From assembly GCA_043756665.1 (NCBI GenBank), contig JAYUQR010000001.1, forward strand, positions 1 to 17,935: 17,935 bases of DNA. The letters run 5' to 3'. Made by a program: the position numbers and the translations under genes. Of this stretch, positions 8,470-15,162 are shown one piece after another; position 1 is the stretch's first letter, and the number at the start of each line of letters is the position of its first letter. This DNA is from STC-74 sp043756665. GTDB taxonomy: Bacteria > Patescibacteriota > Gracilibacteria > BD1-5 > UBA2023. Under the pieces are notes generated by a model. It saw only the letters and a program-made list of their open reading frames with translations, was not told the DNA's origin and searched no databases.

Positions 8470-9870
8470 ATGCACGTCAGAATAGAAAAAATCGGTGGGG
8501 AAAATAGTGCCGCTCTCAAGGAGACTATACGACTCATACAAAAAAATCAGCACCATCATATGGCTGGCATCTATGTATTTTCTGCCTTTCGTACGAGCGA
8601 ATACAATACGACAAGTGAACTCTTACGGGTAGTAGAGTATTGTCGCTCGGGAAATAAAGCCCTTGCAAAAAGCACACTCGATGCGATTAGATCCTTTTAT
8701 CGAGCTACTCTTGATGAGGAATGATTTATGGATATTGATCGTGAAAAGCTCATTGAGTCACTCTTTCTCTCGTATCAGGAAAGGATTGAGGCGTATTTTC
8801 TCTGATATCAGGTATCTCCAGAAGAGAGCAATGATTATACTCTCGATGGAGTCTCTTTTCTCGGTGCGGGTGAAATCATCACTACTAGAATTTACCAGAG
8901 TATCCTTTTTCATGATAGTGCTACTGGGAGTATCGATCCTGCGATTCAGGCAGACTACCGTACTATCCCTGCTCTACTAGAGAAATACTCGACTGTGATA
9001 AGTCCGGGCTACTATGCTGGACTTCCAGGAGGGATCATAGGATCATGGTGACGCGGATACTCAGATGCGACAGCTCTCCGTATCTATGAAAACCTAAAAA
9101 AAATACTGCCTGAATGGAATCTCACGCTCGCCATACGAAAGATGTATCCCATATGCTCCGCCGATCCTCGCCGTATCGATGCTCATCGCGTGAAAAAACT
9201 CGATCACATCAGTCTCAAGCTCCTCCTCGAGATGATCGGAACACATGGAGCGAGTGGACAATTTATCAATCAAAATGCGGCAAGTCCTCAGTTCTTCGAA
9301 AATGGAGGGAAACTCCAGATCTATACAGAGGATGATCCTCTCGGCTCTATCGTCTCTCTGTCAGGAAATCCCTCAGAAAAAGGAATTCTTTTCGTCCAAT
9401 CAAAAGCGATCCATGTATTCATGATCACCTCATATCAGTTCAATACCCCCTGATACACGGAACATATCTGACATTTTTTCACACGAGAAGGGATCAATAT
9501 CGACAACATCGTGACGAGTCAGACGGAGATGACGATCACGGTCGCGGACAAGGATCTCCAGTGAAGGGAGATACATCCACTCAAGGAAGCATTGCTTCAG
9601 TCGCTTCGAGAATTCGAATCCTCATCAAGGATATCTCCAGAAATACGGATAGAGGAATATGTGAATCTCTATATCGGAGGAGAGAATATCGACTTTCCGG
9701 GTATCCTGAGCCGTATAACAGCAGTGCTCCAGAAAGCAGTGATAAACATAGCACTCATGATGCAGCCTCTGCATCCTCAGGTGATCATCATCGGTGTGAG
9801 AAAGAGTGATGAGTCTCGAGCCATAGACTGTCTTCATAGAGAATTCATAGAACAAACACCTATTCACTAA
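8470..9870 (+). CDS. lysC: Aspartokinase, divergent
   Basis: The 466-residue protein keeps the amino-acid kinase scaffold but is divergent. The usual KFGGTSV start reads EKIGGENSAAL, preserving K-x-GG-x-x-S. FLGAGEIITTRI stands where GExLSA occurs, and SPGYYAGLPGGIIGSWGRGY-SDATA matches the TTLGRGGSDxTA loop. The C-terminus has two ACT-type modules, around residues 325-375 (GHFFTREGINIDNIVTSQ) and 400-455 (IDFPGILSRITAVLQKAVIN), which in this family bind lysine or threonine for feedback control. It phosphorylates aspartate, the pathway entry. I choose ATG 8470 because it immediately precedes the first kinase strand; an upstream in-frame ATG at 8434 would overlap dapA. Six TGA codons are read as Gly. 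It ends 11 bases before the next gene. Confidence 0.85.
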
Positions 9871-9881
9871 CTCCCTCTCTT

Positions 9882-11006
9882 ATGCATTGGCATTGACATA
9901 TTCACGCACAAAATGTTTTCATTATCGGAGCCACTGGCGGGGTCGGTGGACGCCTCATAGAACAGATACATGCTTCTGATAGCTGGAACTCGAACCATCT
10001 CCATCCGACACGGATCCTCGGAATCGCCAATAGTACAAGAATCCTCCTCGCTGACCCGGGTACATCCCTCGAATGACTCTCATGGAGCCATGCTGAGGAT
10101 ATATGAGCTGATCTGTCTCTGAAGGGTACTCCTATCAGAGATTGATACCAGGATATACTTGCCTCACTCATGATTCTTGGGATAGAGGAGAGTGATATCG
10201 TGTTTATCGACACAACAGCAGATAATTCCGAAGAGAATCTCGCATTCCATATAGAGATCATCAGACGAGGAGGATCGATAGTCACCGCGAACAAAAATCC
10301 TATCACCCTCTGTGATACCGAGCAATTTGACTTCTTGACGAGTGATCGTCGTCGGTACGGGTATCGTGCATCTGTGATGGCATGAGGACCTGCGATATCT
10401 GAGATCATCGGCGCCTATGATACGAAGAATACTATTCACTCGATCAAAGGATGTTTTTCTGGAACACTCGCATATATCTGTTCAGAACTCGAGAAATGAC
10501 TCCCCTTCTCTTCGATAGTCATGGATGCACATGCTAGAAAATATACAGAACCTAATCCCTGGGATGATCTCTCTGGATATGATGTCGCCAAAAAAATCCT
10601 CATCCTCGCACGAACTGCTGGATATGACGTCTCTATGAAAGATGCTATTATTGAGCCTTTTATCTCGAGGGAATTCGCCGATCTCCATGGGCATGATTTT
10701 TTCCATGCTATAGAGGCGCTCAATACAGACTTCTCATCTCGAATGACGAGACTCCAGACTGGGAATGCAACTCTCAGGTATGTCGCTACATTCCATTGTA
10801 TTGATGGAAAACCCGGGATACGAGTGTGACCTCAGGAAGTCTCGAGAGAAGATCCTCTGGGATCACTTCGGTGAACTCACAATAAAATCGTCGTCGAAAC
10901 TGATTGTTTCACGACAGACTTCTCCCGACCATGAGCAGGACTCGACAATACTGCGAATAGTATTAGAGTCGATCTTGCGTGACTCCTTCGGGAACGTATC
11001 GCATAG
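9882..11006 (+). CDS. hom: Homoserine dehydrogenase
   Basis: The 374-residue enzyme has FIIGATGGVGGRL (Rossmann loop), DTTAD, then IVTANKNP with the catalytic Lys138, FSGTLAYICSELEKGLPF, and YTEPNPWDDLSGYDVAKKIL with Lys238, all signatures of homoserine dehydrogenase. The C-terminus VGPQEVSREDPLGSLRGTHN and GAGLDNTANSIRVD matches the family. It reduces aspartate semialdehyde to homoserine for threonine and methionine synthesis. There is no ACT domain, so any feedback control would rest on the aspartokinase just upstream; in many bacteria these two activities are fused, here they are adjacent with an 11-base gap. Ten TGA codons are read as Gly. No homoserine kinase or threonine synthase is visible in the window. 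Confidence 0.92.
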
Positions 11007-11016
11007 AGAACTCGTT

Positions 11017-11044
11017 TTGCCTTTTCCTCCCATTTTCATATACT
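11017..11044 (+). promoter_or_regulatory. Predicted promoter of lysS
   Basis: TTGCCT (11017-11022) and TATACT (11039-11044) are 16 bases apart. The start would be near 11051, giving a leader of about 78 bases that contains the TTCATAA array. Confidence 0.45.
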
Positions 11045-11096
11045 ACATCTGATTTTTAGCTGACGATTTATGGCTTCTGATATATGATTTCTCATA

Positions 11097-11124
11097 TTCA
11101 TAATTCATAATTCATAATTCATAA
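11097..11124 (+). repeat. Four tandem copies of TTCATAA before lysS
   Basis: TTCATAA is repeated four times without error, ending four bases before the lysS ATG, where a ribosome binding site would normally lie. No Shine-Dalgarno-like sequence is present there. It shares TTCAT and the 7-bp period with the array at 14806-14910. Confidence 0.9.
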
Positions 11125-11128
11125 TTGT

Positions 11129-12829
11129 ATGAACTATTCCTCCGAGACTCTCGACCGTATCAAGAAACTCGACCGCATCCGATCCCTCTGAGTGAATCCT
11201 TTTGCGACGAAGTTCGATGCGACGCATCAGATTGGAGAGGTACTGTGAAACCATCCAGCAAAAATCGAGGTTTCTGAAAACCCCCCTGAGAGGGGGGGTA
11301 TAGGGGGGTTTCGCGCCATCGAGGACGTCATACTATCTCCGACGAGTGACATTGCTCTCGCCGGTCGTGTCATGCTCCACCGAAGCTTCGGAAAGATCTG
11401 TTTCGCGAGTATTTCTGATGGAACGGGTCGCATTCAGATCCTTTTTTCGAGAGAGAATTGCAGTATTAATATGGATGGTCAAACAAAAAATGAGCTCGTG
11501 ATAGCCCCCCTGATAAGGGGGGAGGATTCGTCTGCCTCTGTGACGAATCAGGGGGGTTTAGTCTCTGAAAACAGAGATACAAAAACCCCCCTTCCCCCCT
11601 TGACAGGGGGGCAAGACCATGAAACGCTCTCGGCCTACAAATTCACAGAGAAACTCATCGATCTCTGAGACTTTATCGGAGTGAGATGAGAACTTTTCTA
11701 TACACACAAAGGAGAACTCACCCTCTTTGTTTCAGAATTCACCTTCCTCACGAAGGCAATACGTCCCCTTCCCGAGAAGTGGCACGGGATGGAGAATGAT
11801 GATGAACGCTATCGCAAGCGATATCTCGATATGGCGATGGATGATGAACTGCGTGCAGTATTCATACGAAAATCTCGCTTCTGGAAAGCGACTCGAGATT
11901 TCCTCATATCGAAATGATTCCTCGAAGTCGATACTCCCACACTCGAGCATTCGACTGGTGGGGCAGAGGCTCGACCGTTTGCGACCCACCACAACGACTA
12001 TGATGTCGATGTATTTCTGCGTATCTCGATCGGGGAACTCTGGCAAAAAAGACTCATGGCGGGAGGATTCCCGAAGACCTTCGAGATCGGACGTGCCTAT
12101 CGAAACGAGGGATCGAGTCCAGATCACCTCCAGGAATTCACGAATATGGAGTTCTACTGGGGATATGCGGACTACGAGATGGGGATGGGACTCGTCGAAG
12201 AACTGTACCGATATATCGCACGAGAAGTCTATGGGAAGACTACATTCTCGGCTCGTGGACATACCTTCGACCTCGCGGATGCGTGGAGACGAGTCGACTA
12301 TATCACAGCAGTACGGGAAAAAACAGGGATCGATATCCTCCGAGCGACTGATGAAGCCATGCGCTCGAAGCTCGATGCACTCGGTGTGAAGTACGATGGA
12401 ACCAATCGTGAGCGCCTCACTGATACCCTCTGGAAATATACACGCAAACAGATTGCAGGACCAGCATTTCTCGTGAATCATCCTGCCCTTATCTCCCCCC
12501 TCGCGAAGGGAAATGCCCGCAATCCTGGAACGGTCGAGCGATTCCAGGTGATTATCGGAGGTTCCGAGATCGGGAATGGGTACTCAGAGCTCAATGATCC
12601 TCTCGACCAGCGGGCAAGATTCGAGAAACAACAATCCATGCTTGCAGACGGTGATGATGAAGCGATGATGCCAGACTGGGATTTCGTCGAGATGCTCGAA
12701 CACGGCATGCCTCCGACGTGTGGATTCGGCTTCGGAGAACGCCTATTTTCCTTTCTCGAAGACAAACCAATTCGAGAGGTACAGTATTTTCCGTTTATGA
12801 AGCCGATAGGAAATACCCCATGAGAATAG
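11129..12829 (+). CDS. lysS: Lysyl-tRNA synthetase, class II, with in-frame repeat insertions
   Basis: The 566-residue enzyme charges tRNA-Lys. Residues 1-35 are the N-terminal helix; the OB fold includes ALAGRVMLHRSFGKICFASISD and GTGRIQILFSR. The catalytic domain has motif 1 (FLEVDTPTLEHSTGGAEARP), motif 2 (FEIGRAYRNEG, residues 318-328), GGSEIGNGYSELNDPLDQRA, and motif 3 (GFGFGERL, 532-539). It is about 60 residues longer than usual LysRS (near 500). The surplus maps to two G/C-rich palindromic repeats read in frame: residues 50-61 and 126-161, both in the OB-fold region, at the linker before its first strand and in the loop after IQILFSREN, where normal enzymes have only about 15 residues before the next conserved segment. 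All recognised catalytic motifs are intact, so the enzyme is probably active. Six TGA codons are read as Gly. Its 3' end is duplicated at 13324. Confidence 0.94.
11277..11311 (+). repeat. Palindromic repeat inserted in frame in lysS (short copy)
   Basis: AAAACCCCCCT and AGGGGGGTTT face each other around GAGAGGGGGGGTAT. It encodes residues 50-61 (ENPPERGGIGGF) of LysRS, in a segment before the first OB strand that is variable in the family. Confidence 0.85.
11504..11612 (+). repeat. Compound palindromic repeat inserted in frame in lysS (long copy)
   Basis: The segment contains CCCCCCTGATAAGGGGGG, then the hairpin GATTCGTC/GACGAATC (8 bp), a further AGGGGGGTTT, the hairpin TCTCTG-AAAA-CAGAGA, and a terminal AAACCCCCCTTCCCCCC with TTGACAGGGGGG. 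It encodes LysRS residues 126-161, which are rich in Pro, Gly and Ser and unlike any LysRS motif. The reading frame is kept throughout. It looks like two or more elements nested or joined. Confidence 0.85.
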
Positions 12830-12856
12830 TTGTATTTCGAGAAAATTCACTATAAT
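12830..12856 (+). promoter_or_regulatory. Predicted promoter of the toxin-antitoxin-like pair
   Basis: A perfect TATAAT (12851-12856) lies 15 bases after TTGTAT (12830-12835). The ATG of the first gene begins seven bases after the -10, so the transcript would start at or next to the ATG and be leaderless. Confidence 0.5.
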
Positions 12857-12862
12857 CATCCT

Positions 12863-12985
12863 ATGAACACACACGATCAAGACATCTCGATCACGGAAGC
12901 TCGGGAAGAGACTCGTCTCTATATAGAAGGATGAACACTCCGACTTCGTGCCCGTCTCCATCAGAAAGACCTCGCACATGTATAA
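12863..12985 (+). CDS. Small protein, candidate antitoxin
   Basis: This 40-residue charged protein (starting MNTHDQDISITEAREETRLY, with 1 TGA read as Gly) is followed by an overlapping RelE/ParE-like gene. Its size, acidic start, basic end and 8-base overlap with the next ORF fit the antitoxin of a type II pair, but no DNA-binding motif can be recognised and it is shorter than most antitoxins. It could be a truncated remnant. The perfect TATAAT directly upstream supports it being expressed. Confidence 0.5.
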
Positions 12986-13316
12986 AATCATTCTCCGATC
13001 GAAAATCCGAGCTGATATTCGAAAATATATCGATGCATATGAGCTCTACTATGAGAATCTCTATACAGACAGTGGGTTATGAATTGCTGAGGAAATAATC
13101 ATCAACCAGTACCGACAGAGTGCGAATGCCATTTCGGAAAGAATATACGATGCCATAGAAGAAACCCTCACTCCTGATATCATTTTTGGATATTCTTCAG
13201 AGAAGGATGGGATCAGGTCTATCACAACTCGTATAGAAAATCGAAGACTTTTTCTTTCCTATAGCGAATCCGAAACAGAACGAAGGGTTATAGATATAAA
13301 AATAGTATACTTATAG
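12978..13316 (+). CDS. RelE/ParE-like toxin candidate
   Basis: The 112-residue protein starts MYKIILRSKIRADIRKYIDA and ends ENRRLFLSYSESETERRVID plus a short strand, a layout seen in RelE/ParE-superfamily toxins: a beta-strand, two helices, then a sheet with a conserved Arg and a terminal strand. Members either cut mRNA on the ribosome (RelE) or poison gyrase (ParE); which applies here cannot be told. The middle section (residues about 25-75) is longer than in typical 90-100 residue toxins. It overlaps the preceding small gene by 8 bases, implying translational coupling. One TGA is read as Gly. The pair lies exactly between the lysS stop and a displaced lysS tail, suggesting arrival as a unit. 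Confidence 0.5.
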
Positions 13317-13323
13317 TTCATCG

Positions 13324-13431
13324 ATGGACGATAAACCGATCCGTGAAGTACAGTACTTCCCGTTTATGAAGCCAGTGTATCAAGTGGTGGAAATTAGAAA
13401 GTTTTTATTAAGTCACCATTCTATGCTTTAG
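13324..13431 (+). pseudogene. Displaced 3' end of a second lysS
   Basis: Codons at 13330-13374 encode DKPIREVQYFPFMKP, identical to the last conserved segment of LysRS at 12761-12805. The two DNA copies differ at 8 of 45 positions, all third codon bases and all synonymous. The preceding codons give SSMD against SFLE in lysS, a weak continuation. After MKP the frame runs on without similarity (VYQVVEIRK...) to TAG at 13429-13431. The fragment lacks the rest of the gene and cannot be functional as LysRS. It appears to be the tail of a diverged but recently functional lysS, left downstream when the toxin-antitoxin-like pair was placed between. Confidence 0.8.
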
Positions 13432-13912
13432 TATAGGGGAAAAGATCTTTTCTGAGAAAATATGATAAAATAAATCAAACAATGAATGAACCAATATAGA
13501 GACAAACCATACTTATAATGAAAACATCTCCCTCTTGAAAAACTTCCCCGAGTCATTCTCAGAGTCTTGATAGTCCAAGAAATGTTAATACCATAAAAGC
13601 AAGATATCAGCCGGACTTTCATCTAGAAATATAATGAATGAGTATGAGGGGGACAGTGAAGGAAACTATAATTCAAATAACTCATAAGGCAAAGAATCCC
13701 TGTATGGCATTCATGATAGCAATAATCCATATGCAAGCCAGAAGTATCCTATTTAGAGACTTATGTTTCTTAAATTCTATAGCTTCTGGATAATACTTCA
13801 GAGCACCTTCGATCCTCTTCTGATCATACTTTACTATAAGCTCGTCTTGGATCACTTTCTTGGATTTTTCAAGAACCATAAGTGCTTCAATATCTTTATA
13901 AAGTTGTGACAT
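13421..13912 (-). CDS. Small membrane protein of unknown function
   Basis: The 163-residue product begins with about 50 polar, lysine-rich residues (MSQLYKDIEALMVLEKSKKV...) predicted to be cytoplasmic and helical. Hydrophobic stretches follow at about residues 55-75, 78-95, 105-118 and 135-153, so four membrane segments are likely. A TGA immediately after FFAL would end the protein at 76 residues under the standard code; read as Gly, the frame continues to TAG with clear membrane segments, supporting code 25. I do not recognise the family. Its end overlaps the displaced lysS tail by 11 bases from the opposite strand. It is divergent from the DUF5674 gene. Confidence 0.7.
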
Positions 13913-13952
13913 AAATGAGAATAGCTAATAGTGGAAAGATTCTATCAGATCA

Positions 13953-13973
13953 CCCCCCCCTGTCAAATTTTTT
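13953..13973. repeat. Solo half of the palindromic repeat seen in lysS
   Basis: CCCCCCCCTGTCAAATTTTT shares the 12-mer CCCCCCTGTCAA with the reverse complement of the right end of the lysS long repeat (TTGACAGGGGGG, ending at 11612). It lies between divergent genes, next to the -35 of the DUF5674 promoter. Confidence 0.5.
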
Positions 13974-13999
13974 GCAAAATTCCTGAAAAAAAATATACT
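13972..13999 (+). promoter_or_regulatory. Predicted promoter of the DUF5674 gene
   Basis: TTGCAA (13972-13977) and TATACT (13994-13999) are 16 bases apart, and the ATG starts eight bases after the -10 ends. As with the toxin-antitoxin-like pair, the transcript is probably leaderless. Confidence 0.5.
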
Positions 14000-14006
14000 T
14001 CATGGC

Positions 14007-14369
14007 ATGAAAGAACTCAAGAATCCGATTTCCATAACTGAACTCTCCGCTTTCGCGAATTGCATGAATCCAGAGTGAGATCCACTCGTGAAGGCAGTGA
14101 TCGATATTACAACTGGTTCGATCGTCATCGGTGCCAGTATGCATGTCGATGAGGAAGAATACCTAATTGATAGTGGAAGTGGGCAGTGAGATCTCTGGGG
14201 GATCAATCTCTACCCATCACTTTTTGGAAAAGATGAATTCATCGAATTCGATTCGATGATCAATCTGCGTCCATCAGGATGAAATAAAAGCCGTAGTGTC
14301 GAAAATCCTCATATCCGGAAAAGCATCCGATCACTTATCTGAAAATATATCATACATGGAAACTCGTAA
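14007..14369 (+). CDS. DUF5674 family protein
   Basis: The 120-residue protein starts MKELKNPISITELSAFANCM, continues with LVKAVIDI and a D-E-E stretch, and contains DLWGINLYPSL, IEFDSMINLRPS and NKSRSVENPHIR-KSI. This is the pattern I remember for DUF5674, a short family common in candidate-phyla bacteria with no known function. Four TGA codons are read as Gly, one inside the RPSGGNKSR segment where other members carry Q or G. ATG 14007 is chosen over the earlier one in the same ATGGCATG run because it is in frame with the conserved start. The next gene overlaps its end by 14 bases, suggesting a two-gene operon. Confidence 0.75.
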
Positions 14370-14727
14370 GGAATCTTTCGATATCGCATCATGGCTCTCA
14401 CGATCACTCATCGATCAGCTCGGAAATATAGGGGCTGAGGCAGGACGAGCGATACAAGCGAAGGGAAATAATGACCTTCTGAGATTCGAGTGAGCATTTT
14501 TTCGCATGGATGAGCTCTTCCGTGCGACGATCAGTGATCGAACTCTGAGGAATACTCGAAGACTCCGTGAAGTCCTCAGGGCTCGAGAAGTGACGTATTC
14601 ATTCCTCGACGGGCAAAATGAATATCACGAAACCCCAGAATCCCTCGAACGATACTGGATGGAGTGGGGAATCCTCGCGAATATAGAGAGGAAGCGGATT
14701 CGGGAAGAGAAGAATATCTCGAAATAG
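14356..14727 (+). CDS. Small all-helical protein of unknown function
   Basis: From ATG 14356 the product has 123 residues; a GTG at 14296 would add 20 but overlap DUF5674 by 74 bases instead of 14. It is charged and predicted to be almost wholly helical: SFDIASWLSRSLIDQLGNIG, AEAGRAIQAKGNNDLLRFEG, then Arg-rich helices (RTLRNTRRLREVLRAREV) and a Trp-containing end (ERYWMEWGIL). The helix spacing and the NIGAEAGRA-like turn faintly recall four-helix-bundle proteins (S23/Avd type), but I cannot assign it. One TGA is read as Gly. The overlap with DUF5674 suggests the two products act together. Confidence 0.65.
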
Positions 14728-14805
14728 TCCTTTCGTGGAGAGGATTTTTTTGCTTTTTCTCCCCTTTTCTATACTCTGTCTTGAGCCTGCTTATAGCATA
14801 TTATC

Positions 14806-14910
14806 TGTTCATTGTTCATTGTTCATTGTTCGTTGTTCATTGTTCGTTGTTCATTGTTCATTGTTCATTGTTCATTGTTCATTGTTCATTGTTCATTGTT
14901 CATTGTTCAT
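14806..14910 (+). repeat. Tandem array of fifteen TGTTCAT units before tRNA-Arg
   Basis: Fifteen consecutive 7-base units run without insertion or deletion; thirteen are TGTTCAT, and units 4 and 6 are TGTTCGT. The array ends with a partial TGTTA, eight bases before the first base of tRNA-Arg(CCU). A TATTAT at 14799-14804 could be a -10 element, which would place the array inside the tRNA precursor leader. Confidence 0.95.
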
Positions 14911-14918
14911 TGTTATCC

Positions 14919-14992
14919 CTCCCCGTAGTTTAGTGGAAGAACAAGGCACTCCTAAGGCTTAGACACAAGTTCGATTCTTGTCGGGGGGACCA
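14919..14992 (+). tRNA. tRNA-Arg, anticodon CCU
   Basis: The acceptor CTCCCCG pairs with CGGGGGG (one T-G pair), the D stem GTTT/GAAC closes with one T-G, the anticodon loop is CTCCTAA (CCU), and the T arm is ACAAG-TTCGATT-CTTGT. CCA is encoded. The anticodon stem AGGCA/GGCTT has an A-G mismatch next to the loop (31-39) and a G-T pair, so it is weaker than usual. It reads the AGG codon. A strong terminator follows. Confidence 0.85.
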
Positions 14993-15002
14993 GAAATATC
15001 AG

Positions 15003-15036
15003 AAAAATCTCCAATTTCTTGGAGATTTTTATTTTT
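15003..15036 (+). terminator. Terminator after tRNA-Arg
   Basis: AAAAATCTCCAA and TTGGAGATTTTT form a perfect 12-bp stem with a TTTC loop, followed by ATTTTT. Being symmetric, it may also stop transcription coming from the exchanger gene on the other strand. The remaining gap to 15162 holds two imperfect copies of GGAGC..CT.TAGAGAAT and no gene that I can see. Confidence 0.85.
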
Positions 15037-15162
15037 CGAATGGAGCCCCTATAGAGAATGAATGTTGAAGAAATACTTTGGAGCATCTTATAGAGAATAC
15101 AGGTAGGCTTTATGAGGAGATATTGGGACTAGAAAGAACTATTATGAATCATGAATATAAGC

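Noticed and set aside
11732..12481. Long minus-strand open frame of about 249 codons inside lysS
   Set aside because: It is a shadow of lysS; its translation has no recognisable motif, while the plus strand encodes all class II synthetase motifs.
13428..13622. Separate 64-residue minus-strand frame
   Set aside because: It is out of frame with the membrane protein at 13421-13912, which reads through as one protein when TGA is Gly.
14806..14910. CRISPR-like array
   Set aside because: The units are 7 bases with no spacers; it is a simple tandem repeat and no cas gene is present.
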